Shown here piece after piece: positions 1 through 8,151 of a stretch of DNA of 64,000 nucleotides. The DNA is taken from positions 1,364,001 through 1,428,000 of the forward strand of contig NC_018656.1 in NCBI RefSeq assembly GCF_000299395.1, in the 5' to 3' direction. The position numbers were made by a program, and so were the translations under genes. Below the pieces are notes generated by a model. It saw only the letters and a program-made list of their open reading frames with translations. It did no database searches and was not told the origin of the DNA. The number at the start of each line of letters is the position of its first letter. The stretch's first letter is position 1. This stretch comes from Candidatus Nitrosopumilus sediminis. GTDB taxonomy: Archaea; Thermoproteota; Nitrososphaeria; Nitrososphaerales; Nitrosopumilaceae.

Positions 1-178
1 CAATAGTTGTGCTTTCTCCTCCAGGAATAATCAAACCATCTAGTTGGGAGATTTCTTCAGGAGTTTTTACAATATTTACAGTTGCATCTTGATTTAATTC
101 AGTTACAGAATTCTCTAAAGAAGATACGTTTTCAGCAACATCGCCTTGAATAGCTAAAACACCTAGTTTTAGAGTCAT
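1..178 (-). CDS. pdxT: Pyridoxal 5'-phosphate synthase glutaminase subunit PdxT, partial
   Basis: N-terminal 59 residues of the class I glutaminase that hydrolyses glutamine and passes ammonia to PdxS to make pyridoxal 5'-phosphate. The visible part begins [13 protein letters not shown] and contains PGGEST, the family's conserved glycine-rich loop; the catalytic Cys and His lie beyond the window edge. Its ATG overlaps the pdxS stop codon (ATGA, bases 175-178), so the pair is translationally coupled, as expected for the PdxS/PdxT complex. The gene continues past base 1; nothing suggests it is broken. Confidence 0.93.
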   Translation of the reverse strand, partial: MTLKLGVLAIQGDVAENVSSLENSVTELNQDATVNIVKTPEEISQLDGLIIPGGESTTI

Positions 179-1143
179 GCAGAACCTCCACGATCTTGCA
201 TGCGTAATTCAAGAGTGTTTACATCTAATCCTATCATGGATTGTCTTTCATCAATCATTTTTTGTGCCTCTTTGACTTTATCAGATTCATTCCAAAAAGT
301 AGTAGCTAAAACTATTGCACGTGCTCTTTCTCTTGCATCATCAGAATTAAAAATTCCAGAGCCGACAAATATTCCATCACACCCAAGTGACATAAGATAT
401 GCTGCATCAGCAGGGGTTGCTATTCCACCTGCAGCAAAATTTACAACTGGCAATCTTCCGAGTTTTGCAGTTTGTTCAACAATATCATAAGATACTTTGA
501 ATTCTCTTGCCATTCTAACTAAATCTTGATTGTCACCAGAATCATAAATTGATTTTATTGTTCTTAGTTCATCATTTACTTTTTTGATATGTTTGATTGC
601 TTCAGCAACATTACCAGTTCCAGGTTCTCCTTTAGTTCTAATCATCGAAGCACCTTCTTCAATTCTTCTCAAAGCTTCAGCCAATGATCTTGCACCATTA
701 ACAACAGGTGTTGTAAAATCCCATTTCCAAATATGACGAAGTTCATCAGCAGGTGTTAAAACTTCAGATTCGTCAATCATATCAACATCGGTTTCTTGCA
801 AAACTAGTGCTTCATTGACATGACCAATTCTACACTTTGCCATGACGGGGATGGTAACAGAATCCATTATGTCTTCAATAATTCTAATACTTGCAGTTCG
901 TGCAACCCCACCGGCTTTTCTTACCTCAGATGGAAGCTTGTCTAATACCATAACAGAAACTGCACCAGCTTCTTCGGCTATTTGTGCTTGCTCCACAGTT
1001 GTAACATCCATTACAACTCCATTTTTTAGCATATGAGCAAAACCTCGTTTAACAGTAGAAGAACCACGTAAAGTATCAACGGAGTTTATTTTATCAAAAA
1101 TAATTCCTTTAGCATCTTTTCGTTCACCAGATAATGGTAACAT
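175..1143 (-). CDS. pdxS: Pyridoxal 5'-phosphate synthase lyase subunit PdxS
   Basis: Synthase subunit of the DXP-independent vitamin B6 pathway. It condenses ribose 5-phosphate, glyceraldehyde 3-phosphate and ammonia to pyridoxal 5'-phosphate in a (beta/alpha)8 barrel. At 322 residues it is slightly longer than the usual ~295, with an N-terminal extension before the core. Conserved blocks are VMAKCRIGH and [10 protein letters not shown], which carry the two lysines known to form substrate imines, and [11 protein letters not shown]. Translation is coupled to pdxT through a 4-base overlap. Cytosolic 12-mer in known homologues. The PLP made here would serve, among others, the PLP enzyme at 31.6 kb (inference). 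Confidence 0.97.
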   Translation of the reverse strand: MLPLSGERKDAKGIIFDKINSVDTLRGSSTVKRGFAHMLKNGVVMDVTTVEQAQIAEEAGAVSVMVLDKLPSEVRKAGGVARTASIRIIEDIMDSVTIPVMAKCRIGHVNEALVLQETDVDMIDESEVLTPADELRHIWKWDFTTPVVNGARSLAEALRRIEEGASMIRTKGEPGTGNVAEAIKHIKKVNDELRTIKSIYDSGDNQDLVRMAREFKVSYDIVEQTAKLGRLPVVNFAAGGIATPADAAYLMSLGCDGIFVGSGIFNSDDARERARAIVLATTFWNESDKVKEAQKMIDERQSMIGLDVNTLELRMQDRGGSA

Positions 1144-1173
1144 GTCCTAATTTTTCCTAGAGACTATTTGTAT

Positions 1174-1707
1174 CTATTCACTAAATTCAGACATAATCTG
1201 ATCTAGTTCAGATTCTACCATGGTGATTATCGGAGGGATAAAACCCTCAGTGACATTTTGTTGTGGCCAATGGATTTGATTGACTTTTCCATTAAGAGTC
1301 ACTTTAACATTTGATTTTTGATATTCAGTTACATTCTCCATAACTGGAAAAGATTCAGAAGGAATTGAGATAAAACCGGTTTCTTTAATCAAAGCTTTGA
1401 TCTTGTTTAGCTTTGCTTCATCTAATTGTGAGCGAACATCAGGTTTTAGATATCCGTTTTCAGTTACTGAATATTTTAATTCACCATCATTTTTGATGTA
1501 GAGAATTTCAGTTTTTTGTGCTCCAGTTCTTTCTGTGACACCGTAAGAGATTTTCTTTAACTGATGTTTAGTGTATTCAATTTCAATATTATCAGTATAG
1601 TTTGAAGCTGATGTAGGAATTTCATTTTTTAACAATAATGGAGTGACAAGTAGAAGAGCTACAATTACAGGAATAGCACCTAGTACCAAGTAAACTGGTC
1701 TTACCAT
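1174..1707 (-). CDS. Membrane-anchored protein of unknown function
   Basis: A 177-residue protein I do not recognise. An N-terminal hydrophobic stretch (residues about 5-27, VYLVLGAIPVIVALLLV) looks like a single membrane anchor or uncleaved signal, followed by a polar extracellular domain with alternating charged and beta-prone segments. The reading frame is open to a TTG at 1734, but I prefer ATG 1707 because an AT-rich box (GATTTATTTG, about 1733-1742) then sits about 30 bases upstream, the spacing seen for other genes here. It lies 30 bases downstream of pdxS on the same strand but has a separate apparent promoter. Confidence 0.7.
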   Translation of the reverse strand: MVRPVYLVLGAIPVIVALLLVTPLLLKNEIPTSASNYTDNIEIEYTKHQLKKISYGVTERTGAQKTEILYIKNDGELKYSVTENGYLKPDVRSQLDEAKLNKIKALIKETGFISIPSESFPVMENVTEYQKSNVKVTLNGKVNQIHWPQQNVTEGFIPPIITMVESELDQIMSEFSE

Positions 1708-1783
1708 TTTACTGCAAATACTGCCGTTTTGCAAATAAATCTTAGTAATAGTTAAAATTCAAGCAGAATATTTCGATTCTTGT

Positions 1784-1860
1784 GGGTCTGTAGTCTAGCC
1801 TGGTAGGACGATGGTCTCCAAAACCATCGGTCGTCGGTTCAAATCCGTCTGGGCCCACCA
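1784..1860 (+). tRNA. tRNA-Trp (CCA anticodon)
   Basis: Cloverleaf with a 7-bp acceptor stem (GGGTCTG with TGGGCCC, including G-T pairs), anticodon stem ATGGT/ACCAT around loop CTCCAAA giving anticodon CCA, and a T-loop TTCAAAT. The 3' CCA is encoded in the DNA (1858-1860). The T stem has one T-T mismatch. No intron is seen, although tRNA-Trp is often interrupted in other archaea. Confidence 0.93.
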
Positions 1861-1868
1861 TTATTTTA

Positions 1869-4133
1869 TTATCTATTTCTCAAAACATTAAGAGCAGAAC
1901 CAGCTTTGAACCACTCTATCTGAGCTTGATTGTAAGAGTGATTTAACATGATTTCTTCTTTGTTTCCATCATTGTGAGTAATGATGCATTTGACTTGTTT
2001 ACCAGGTTGTAAGTTATTCAAGTCAACTAGACTGATTCTATCATCTTCTAGGATTTTTTCATAATCATCAGGATTGTTAAATGTCAATGCCAACAGACCT
2101 TGTTTTTTCAAATTGGTTTCATGAATTCTTGCAAGACTCTTTGTAATCACTGCAGCACATCCCAAGAATCGGGGAGTCATTGCTGCATGTTCTCTGCTGC
2201 TTCCTTCACCGTAATTGTTATCACCAATGATTACCCATCTCATCTGTTTTTCTTTGTACTGTCTTGCAATTTTTGAAAATGATTCAAGTTTATTGTTTAG
2301 AACGTTTTTGCCTTTTCCAACTTCATCATTAAATGCATTAACTGCACCAAGCAACATATTATCACTGAGATTATCCAAGTGTCCACGAAGAGACAACCAT
2401 GCACCAGCAGGAGAGATATGATCAGTTGTACATTTTCCTTTGGCTTTCACCATAATTGGAAGTTCTTCAAAGTCATTTCCATCCCATTTTGTGAACGGTT
2501 CTAGTTTTTGCAATCGTTTACTGTTAGGATCAATAATTACTTCAACATCGTCAGAGTTTTCTGGCGGTGCAACAAAGATTCCTTCAGGTCTTACGAATCC
2601 CTCTTTAGGAACTTCAGGAGCAGGTTTTGGAGGTTCTAATTTGAATTTTGTTCCATCAGCTGCAGTTAGTTCGTCAACTAGTGGATTAAAGGAAAGTTTT
2701 CCGCCCAAAGAAAGTGCAATAATCATTTCAGGACTACCAATGAAGTTCAATGTATTTCGGTGTCCGTCATTTCTTCCAGGGAAATTTCTGTTAAAGGTTG
2801 TAACAATGGTATTTTTTTCATCATTATTTAGTTCAGGTCTGTTCCATTGACCAATACAAGGACCACATGCATTTGCTAATACAGTTGCACCAATGTCTTT
2901 TAGAGAATCCATCTGTCCATCACGTTCGATTGTTCCTCTAATTTGCTCAGAGCCAGGAGTAACTAGTAATGGGATTTTTGCTTTGATTCCTTTTTGTTTT
3001 GCTTGTTCAGCTAAACTTGCAGCTCTTGACATGTCTTCATAAGATGAGTTTGTACAACTTCCAATTAGTGCAACAGAGATTGGATCAACATAATCATTTG
3101 ATTTTACATCATCAGATAATTCAGAAATGGAACGTGCCAAGTCAGGAGTGTGAGGCCCTACAATGTGTGGCTCTAATGTTGAAAGATTAATTTCAATTAC
3201 TTTATCAAAGAATTTTTCAGGGTTTGATTCAACTTCAGGATCAGCTACAAGTGATTCTTTGTTTTGGTTTGCAAGCTCTGCAATGTCACCTCTGTTTGTA
3301 TATTTGAGATAAGTTTCCATTCTTTCATCATATGGGAAAATAGAACATGTTGCACCAATCTCAGCACCCATGTTAGTGATTGTGGCTTTACCAGTACAGC
3401 TAATTGATTTTGTTCCAGGTCCAAAGTATTCAACAATAGAATTAGTTCCACCTGAAACTGTTAGTTTTTCTGCAACTTTTAGGATAATGTCTTTAGGTGC
3501 AGTCCAACCATTTAGTTCGCCAGTTAGTTTTACACCGATTCTTTTTGGATATAGTAATTCCCAAGGCATACCAGCCATTGTTTCTGCTGCATCTAATCCA
3601 CCTACACCGATTGCAACCATTCCAAGGCCACCTGCATTTGGAGTGTGGGAATCAGTTCCAATCATCAGTCCACCAGGAAATGCATAATTCTCAAGAACAA
3701 CCTGGTGGATAATTCCTGCTCCTGGTTTCCAGAAACCACAACCATACTTTGCAGCAGCTGATTGCAAAAATTTGAAAACTTCGCTGTTTTCATCAAGAGA
3801 TACTTTCATGTCAATGTCACCTTGAACTTCAGCTCGAATCAAATGATCACAGTGAACAGTTGTTGGCAAAGCTGCTTGTTTGAGTCCTGCTTGCATGAAC
3901 TGCAACATTACCATTTGTCCTGTTACGTCTTGTAATGCGACTCTATCGGGTTTTAGAAAAACATAATCTTTTCCGCCAGTATAATTTTTGTCATCGATTT
4001 CGTTGAAATGCCCAGATAGGATTTTTTCAGTAAGTGTTAGCGGTCTTCCAGTAACATTTCTGAATTTTGCAATATTTTCTTTTAATTTAGCATAAACACC
4101 AGAAACAAGTTCTGGAGTAGAATCAATATTCAT
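1869..4133 (-). CDS. acnA: Aconitate hydratase
   Basis: Interconverts citrate and isocitrate through cis-aconitate in the TCA cycle. The 754-residue protein has the full aconitase layout: an N-terminal three-domain region carrying the 4Fe-4S ligand cysteines (GSCTNSSYEDM and NACGPCIGQW), a linker, and a C-terminal swivel domain with GDNNYGEGSSREHAA. The frame extends to a TTG at 4142, but ATG 4133 is preferred: a TATA-like ATATTAAATTC lies about 27 bases upstream, which would make a near-leaderless message. Monocistronic, reading toward tRNA-Trp. Confidence 0.96.
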   Translation of the reverse strand: MNIDSTPELVSGVYAKLKENIAKFRNVTGRPLTLTEKILSGHFNEIDDKNYTGGKDYVFLKPDRVALQDVTGQMVMLQFMQAGLKQAALPTTVHCDHLIRAEVQGDIDMKVSLDENSEVFKFLQSAAAKYGCGFWKPGAGIIHQVVLENYAFPGGLMIGTDSHTPNAGGLGMVAIGVGGLDAAETMAGMPWELLYPKRIGVKLTGELNGWTAPKDIILKVAEKLTVSGGTNSIVEYFGPGTKSISCTGKATITNMGAEIGATCSIFPYDERMETYLKYTNRGDIAELANQNKESLVADPEVESNPEKFFDKVIEINLSTLEPHIVGPHTPDLARSISELSDDVKSNDYVDPISVALIGSCTNSSYEDMSRAASLAEQAKQKGIKAKIPLLVTPGSEQIRGTIERDGQMDSLKDIGATVLANACGPCIGQWNRPELNNDEKNTIVTTFNRNFPGRNDGHRNTLNFIGSPEMIIALSLGGKLSFNPLVDELTAADGTKFKLEPPKPAPEVPKEGFVRPEGIFVAPPENSDDVEVIIDPNSKRLQKLEPFTKWDGNDFEELPIMVKAKGKCTTDHISPAGAWLSLRGHLDNLSDNMLLGAVNAFNDEVGKGKNVLNNKLESFSKIARQYKEKQMRWVIIGDNNYGEGSSREHAAMTPRFLGCAAVITKSLARIHETNLKKQGLLALTFNNPDDYEKILEDDRISLVDLNNLQPGKQVKCIITHNDGNKEEIMLNHSYNQAQIEWFKAGSALNVLRNR

Positions 4134-4285
4134 ATTATGCAAAAAATGTATCCCGAATTTAATATTTACAATTTAAAAATCAAGTAAATTGTTTCAATAG
4201 GCATGTAAATTCTTAACAATTATAAGCCAAAAGCCGCTTTTTAATACAGTGTTAGTCGGTAGATTTTCTATAGTGAGGTATAATC

Positions 4286-4918
4286 ATGGTCAATAAAGGA
4301 TTCCCTAAATTTGGCATGTCACAAGCTGGAGCATTTGTTGCAGCCCTTAAAAATTACAATTTGCCAGATTTTATTCTAGTCTTAGTAGCAAAAGAGTGTA
4401 AATCAGAACTACTTGAAAGAGGTCGAATTGATGACAGATTACAAAGTATGAATGATGATGCTTTAGAATTACTACACAAAGTATTTGTTGGCTGTGAAGA
4501 AGACGCTGCAGGAAAATATGCCCAATACCGATTCTATGCATATGTATCAAGCATGTACCACAAGTGTGAGGTTATAGTTAACGATACAATTCCTGGTGCA
4601 TCAGGTAAAAATCATAAGGTTCCGGTTGCAGTTAAAAATAATGGAATGTACATAGCAGTTGCATTCAATAAAGCAACTGGAAATCCAGTAAATAAAAAAG
4701 AAACAGCCAGATTTTATGACATGGTTGACGATATCAAAAAAGGAGATCATGGAACAATGTTGACTGATGGAATTTACGGTTCTTCTGTAGGTTTTAGAGG
4801 GGATGCATTGGTAGAACTTGAAACACTTAGTAAATCAAGAAACGATGATCCTGAAAATAAATTAGATTTCAAAACTGCAAATTTTGAAAATAATATTTAT
4901 TCAGTTACAAAATGTTAA
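4286..4918 (+). CDS. Conserved-looking protein of unknown function
   Basis: A 210-residue soluble protein with no membrane segment that I cannot assign. It starts MVNKGFPKFGMSQAGAF. Notable stretches are a helical, charged first half (about 20-90), a central part with YHKCEVIVND and KVPVAVKNNGMYIAV, and a glycine-rich DGIYGSSVGFRGDAL near residue 165. The central beta-rich part with scattered acidic and lysine residues recalls nuclease-like folds, but no complete active site can be pointed out. It stands alone, convergent with the next gene. Confidence 0.75.
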   Translation: MVNKGFPKFGMSQAGAFVAALKNYNLPDFILVLVAKECKSELLERGRIDDRLQSMNDDALELLHKVFVGCEEDAAGKYAQYRFYAYVSSMYHKCEVIVNDTIPGASGKNHKVPVAVKNNGMYIAVAFNKATGNPVNKKETARFYDMVDDIKKGDHGTMLTDGIYGSSVGFRGDALVELETLSKSRNDDPENKLDFKTANFENNIYSVTKC

Positions 4919-4933
4919 TTGTGTAAATTTTAA

Positions 4934-5500
4934 TTATAAATTAAATTGTGTTGTGTCCATTGTTAGAAACATTGGCTTACCATCAGTTTTTTTAAAATCT
5001 TCACCATACTGTTCAAATTCTAATTGTTCAAAAAGATGTTTAGTCCAAACATCATGGACTTCTTGAATGAATTTTTTATGTCCTGTTACTCTCAATAATT
5101 CATGAAGTAATTCATGGGATACAGTAGTACAATTTTTTTCTGCAAGAAATAAAGTATCATTAGGTTCTTTTGGAGATTGCCAAAACACCATTCCAAAATT
5201 TTCAGCATGATATCCTTCACAAGTACAATCAGTCCACCATGGTCTGAAATGAGTTAGATAGAAATGAAAGATGTCTTTTCCTCTTTGTTCATGATCACGT
5301 ACTAATGTATGAGTATCAAGACGTTGAAGAATGCTTCTAGATGTTGTGATCATCTCATCACATTGAATTTCATAATCTCTGTCAAATTTTTCTTTTATCC
5401 AAACCTGATAAAATTTGCTCATTTTCTTAATGTATTCAAATTCAAATTGTCGTTTTTCACGATCTTCTTCAGGCACTACAAAAATAAAATGTAGAATCAT
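4934..5500 (-). CDS. Putative zinc-binding protein with an HExxH motif
   Basis: A 188-residue soluble protein. Residues about 128-140 read TTVSHELLHELLRVTGH. This contains HELLH, the zinc-metalloprotease signature, followed by a further histidine, and an EVHDVW segment downstream could supply an additional ligand. The N-terminal half is acidic and aromatic (FVVPEEDREKRQFEFEY). It has no signal peptide, so it would act in the cytosol. The metalloprotease reading rests on the motif alone. Its end lies 16 bases from the convergent unknown gene, and the small RAM-domain gene lies 18 bases upstream on the same strand. Confidence 0.72.
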   Translation of the reverse strand: MILHFIFVVPEEDREKRQFEFEYIKKMSKFYQVWIKEKFDRDYEIQCDEMITTSRSILQRLDTHTLVRDHEQRGKDIFHFYLTHFRPWWTDCTCEGYHAENFGMVFWQSPKEPNDTLFLAEKNCTTVSHELLHELLRVTGHKKFIQEVHDVWTKHLFEQLEFEQYGEDFKKTDGKPMFLTMDTTQFNL

Positions 5501-5518
5501 AATAAGAAAAAAGGGTGT

Positions 5519-5758
5519 TTATGTTTGGCCTTCAATACCCATCAAGGTAAGAGTTGAACGAATCTTTTCAATTTTTCGGATTTTCCAAGTAATTGTTTCT
5601 CTAAGTTTTTCAACAGTATCAGATTCGATCTTGGCCAAAATATCGTATGCACCAAAAGTTCCATGAACTTCCTTAACACCTTCTAAGCCCTTTAGTTGCT
5701 GAATAATAGCTTCTTCTGAACCTAGTTCACAGTTTATTAAAACATAAGCTGTTGCCAT
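5519..5758 (-). CDS. Lrp/AsnC ligand-binding (RAM) domain protein, no DNA-binding domain
   Basis: A 79-residue protein that is just the C-terminal effector domain of the Lrp/AsnC family: ATAYVLINCELGSEEAIIQQ, then VHGTFGAYDILAKIES and a WKIRKIEKIRSTLTL strand. The usual winged-helix half is absent. Such stand-alone RAM proteins are known to form dimers or octamers and to bind amino acids; some partner with full-length regulators. A close paralogue lies at 36698-36937. The ATG is clear and the gene precedes the HExxH gene by 18 bases. Confidence 0.9.
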   Translation of the reverse strand: MATAYVLINCELGSEEAIIQQLKGLEGVKEVHGTFGAYDILAKIESDTVEKLRETITWKIRKIEKIRSTLTLMGIEGQT

Positions 5759-5801
5759 ACAGAAATTAAATAAATCGACTATATCAATAAACCGATCATG
5801 G

Positions 5802-6221
5802 TCAGGTTTGAGATATCTTTAGGATTGCATCCCAGATTGGCTTTGGTACCGGCATTACAGACAATCTTGAAATTCTAATCAGTTCCCAATCTTTGAATTT
5901 TTTCTCTTTTTTCATTTCATCAAGAGTTACTGGTCGTTTTAGAGATCTTTTGTATTTTACATCTACTACAATAAAACGCTCAACATCTTCTTTCGGATTT
6001 GAATATGGTTTTGAAGTAACTTGCATTATTCCTACAGCTTGCCTTTCATCACCTGTATGATAAAATAAAACAAGATCACCTGGTTTCATTTCCCTCATAT
6101 GTTTTAGTGCAAGATTATTGTGTACTCCATCCCATACTGTAGTTTTTTCTTTTTTCAGTTGTTCAAAATTATATCCTCTGGGGCCACTCGGTTCTTGTTT
6201 TGCTAACCAATAATTTACCAT
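5802..6221 (-). CDS. EVE domain protein
   Basis: A 139-residue single-domain protein of the PUA-like EVE family. It shows the typical MVNYWLAKQEPSG start, WDGVHNNLALKHMREMKPGD, and LVLFYHTGDERQAVGIMQV. EVE domains are thought to read modified bases in nucleic acids; archaeal and bacterial members are often linked to RNA modification or to restriction of modified DNA, but no restriction partner lies nearby. Cytosolic. A structured non-coding element lies directly upstream (6274-6435). Confidence 0.9.
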   Translation of the reverse strand: MVNYWLAKQEPSGPRGYNFEQLKKEKTTVWDGVHNNLALKHMREMKPGDLVLFYHTGDERQAVGIMQVTSKPYSNPKEDVERFIVVDVKYKRSLKRPVTLDEMKKEKKFKDWELIRISRLSVMPVPKPIWDAILKISQT

Positions 6222-6273
6222 TTTATTTTCTGTATTATTTTCATGGTTTAATGGTTTTGAAAATAGAAATGTT

Positions 6274-6435
6274 CCCCGGTTCTGACTCGCACAAAATCAT
6301 TGGTCATAGCCATACGCCTCCTCGCGTTCTAAAACCGGGGTTGCCCATAATGTAGCACACCTGGGTGAATTAGAAATCACTGGTATCATTACGATCGACT
6401 CATCCTAATCCGTCTGCATGCCTGCTCTTGGGCGA
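6274..6435. ncRNA. Two-domain structured element, probably RNA, identity unknown
   Basis: A 162-base intergenic block between pheT and the EVE gene that is richer in G+C than its surroundings. Two adjacent closed domains can be drawn. One has a perfect 8-bp stem (CCCCGGTT 6274-6281 with AACCGGGG 6333-6340). The other has a 7-bp stem (TTGCCCA 6341-6347 with TGGGCGA 6429-6435). No ORF fills it. The minus strand has a TATA-like TATAATTAAT just upstream and follows pheT. I could not match it to tRNA, 5S rRNA, SRP RNA or RNase P RNA signatures, so strand and identity remain open. Confidence 0.45.
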
Positions 6436-6504
6436 TTAATTATAGAATCACTCCTACTAAAAACCATTGAAGGAATAATTTGTCAAAAAGGGTTTCTAAA
6501 ATAA

Positions 6505-8151
6505 TTAATTTTGATTTTTAAGAATAGATTCAGATAGAGATATTTCAAATCCTACTACAGGAACCCGAATTTTGTAATTTTCAACAATCTTTGAATTAAT
6601 TTTTCCAATGGTTCCAATTGGTACATTATTTAGAGTAATTGATGCACAATGACCTTCTTCAAAAGTAGGATTTGCAGCAGTTTTTGTTTCAATTTGAATC
6701 CCAAATCCAATTTTTAATGCAGATTGGATTATTGATTTTATTTCAGTGAAATTTGCATCCTTATGAGCACTAATTCCAGAAAAATTAATTTTTTCAGATA
6801 TAGGACTATCAAGAGTAAAAACAGTTCCAGTTTCAAACATTTTTTGTGGATAAGATTCATGAATATTTCTTGAAAGATTTTCTAGTAAACCAGGAAGGAT
6901 AGAATCTCGTAAAATTGTGTGCTCTTGACTTTTTGAATCCAATACAGAAATTATTTTTGATGAATCTCTATTTGTCATATCATATAATACTCGTTTACTA
7001 GTCAAACTTGAATTCAAAGCTTCAAGAAAACCAAGTCCAATCATTGTTTGATCAAGAGATTTCAATTGTAATGATATAGGATTAGTTTTTCCTACGGTTT
7101 GTGAAGGAGACAATGTGGGTTCAAGATTTTGAATACCATATCCTAACGCAACTTCTTCAACCAAATCCATGGGTCCAAAAATATCGAATCTATATGGCGG
7201 GATTGTACAAATAATGTTTGATCCTTTAGAAGATGCATCTAATCTGGATTTCTTCAATGATGAAATTATTTTAGCAGTATTAAGATTCAAACCGAGAATT
7301 TGATTAATTAATGAAGAACTAACAGAGATTTTCTTTTGTTCTAGTTTTGGTGTTGAATTTTTTGCACCAGAAATTTTCACCGATTCCAAACTAAATCCAG
7401 CAGTTTGCAAAATTGTCGCTACAACAGCTAGCATATCTTCAGCATCTTCTTTATTTATTCCAGTTACCTCAACAAAGAGATTTTTCGTTTTGGTGGTTAC
7501 TGTTGTGACTGCAGCGTTAATTATTGGTGGAAATGATACAGGGTTTTGATTTTCATCAAAAATAATAGGCACTTGAGAAGATTGTCCAAGTAAAGAACCA
7601 TAATCTTTCCCAACATCGGTATTTTCAAGTATTCCAGAAATAGAAATTTCTTGTTCAGAAGCTAATGGAATGAATTTATGATTTCTATTTGTAGTAGTGT
7701 AGACCAAAGGAAATGAAATTTTATCTAAATCATGTATTCCAATCGAGGATTTTTTCCTCTTTCGTCCTATTCCAAAATGAAGATCTTCTTGCATTGTCAT
7801 CAATTGTTTAATTGTTTTATCATCAATTTTGCCATTTTTTGCAACAATACCAGTTACAAATGGTCTAATCTTTGAAACATCAGATTTTACAGAAATTGGA
7901 TATTTGTTAGATTTTTTGACATTAAGTTTTACCATACCAGTTTTGATTCCAAGTAAACCTTGCAAGCCAAGTGCTATTCCAAAATCGGTAGAATAGTCAG
8001 GTCTGTTTGGGCTGTATTCAATTCTAACCAGATCTTTATTTTCAGATTCTATATCCAATCCAAGAAAAGGTAAAGAATCAGAAATTTGTTTTTTAGATAC
8101 TTTGCCTACCAATTTTTGAAGACGTGTATATGATAGTTCAACTACTGGCAT
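6505..8151 (-). CDS. pheT: Phenylalanine--tRNA ligase beta subunit
   Basis: Archaeal-type beta subunit (548 residues) of the (alpha-beta)2 enzyme that charges tRNA-Phe. It begins MPVVELSYTRLQKLVG and contains the RIEYSPNRPDYSTDFG region, a B3/B4 editing-like middle and a B5 domain (VEEVALGYGIQNLEP). The frame extends upstream to 8172, but ATG 8151 is preferred because GAGGAG lies about 12 bases before it. With that start the gene overlaps the pheS stop by 10 bases, so the subunits are co-translated. Confidence 0.94.
   Translation of the reverse strand: MPVVELSYTRLQKLVGKVSKKQISDSLPFLGLDIESENKDLVRIEYSPNRPDYSTDFGIALGLQGLLGIKTGMVKLNVKKSNKYPISVKSDVSKIRPFVTGIVAKNGKIDDKTIKQLMTMQEDLHFGIGRKRKKSSIGIHDLDKISFPLVYTTTNRNHKFIPLASEQEISISGILENTDVGKDYGSLLGQSSQVPIIFDENQNPVSFPPIINAAVTTVTTKTKNLFVEVTGINKEDAEDMLAVVATILQTAGFSLESVKISGAKNSTPKLEQKKISVSSSLINQILGLNLNTAKIISSLKKSRLDASSKGSNIICTIPPYRFDIFGPMDLVEEVALGYGIQNLEPTLSPSQTVGKTNPISLQLKSLDQTMIGLGFLEALNSSLTSKRVLYDMTNRDSSKIISVLDSKSQEHTILRDSILPGLLENLSRNIHESYPQKMFETGTVFTLDSPISEKINFSGISAHKDANFTEIKSIIQSALKIGFGIQIETKTAANPTFEEGHCASITLNNVPIGTIGKINSKIVENYKIRVPVVGFEISLSESILKNQN

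Noticed and set aside
4286-4918. Restriction-enzyme-like assignment for the 210-residue protein
   Set aside because: Some strands recall nuclease folds, but no D-(E/Q)-x-K pattern can be placed with confidence.
6274-6435. SRP RNA, RNase P RNA, 5S rRNA or intron-containing tRNA
   Set aside because: I looked for the SRP domain IV loop, the RNase P CR-I and CR-V signatures, 5S conserved blocks and a T-loop/acceptor pairing; none fits convincingly.
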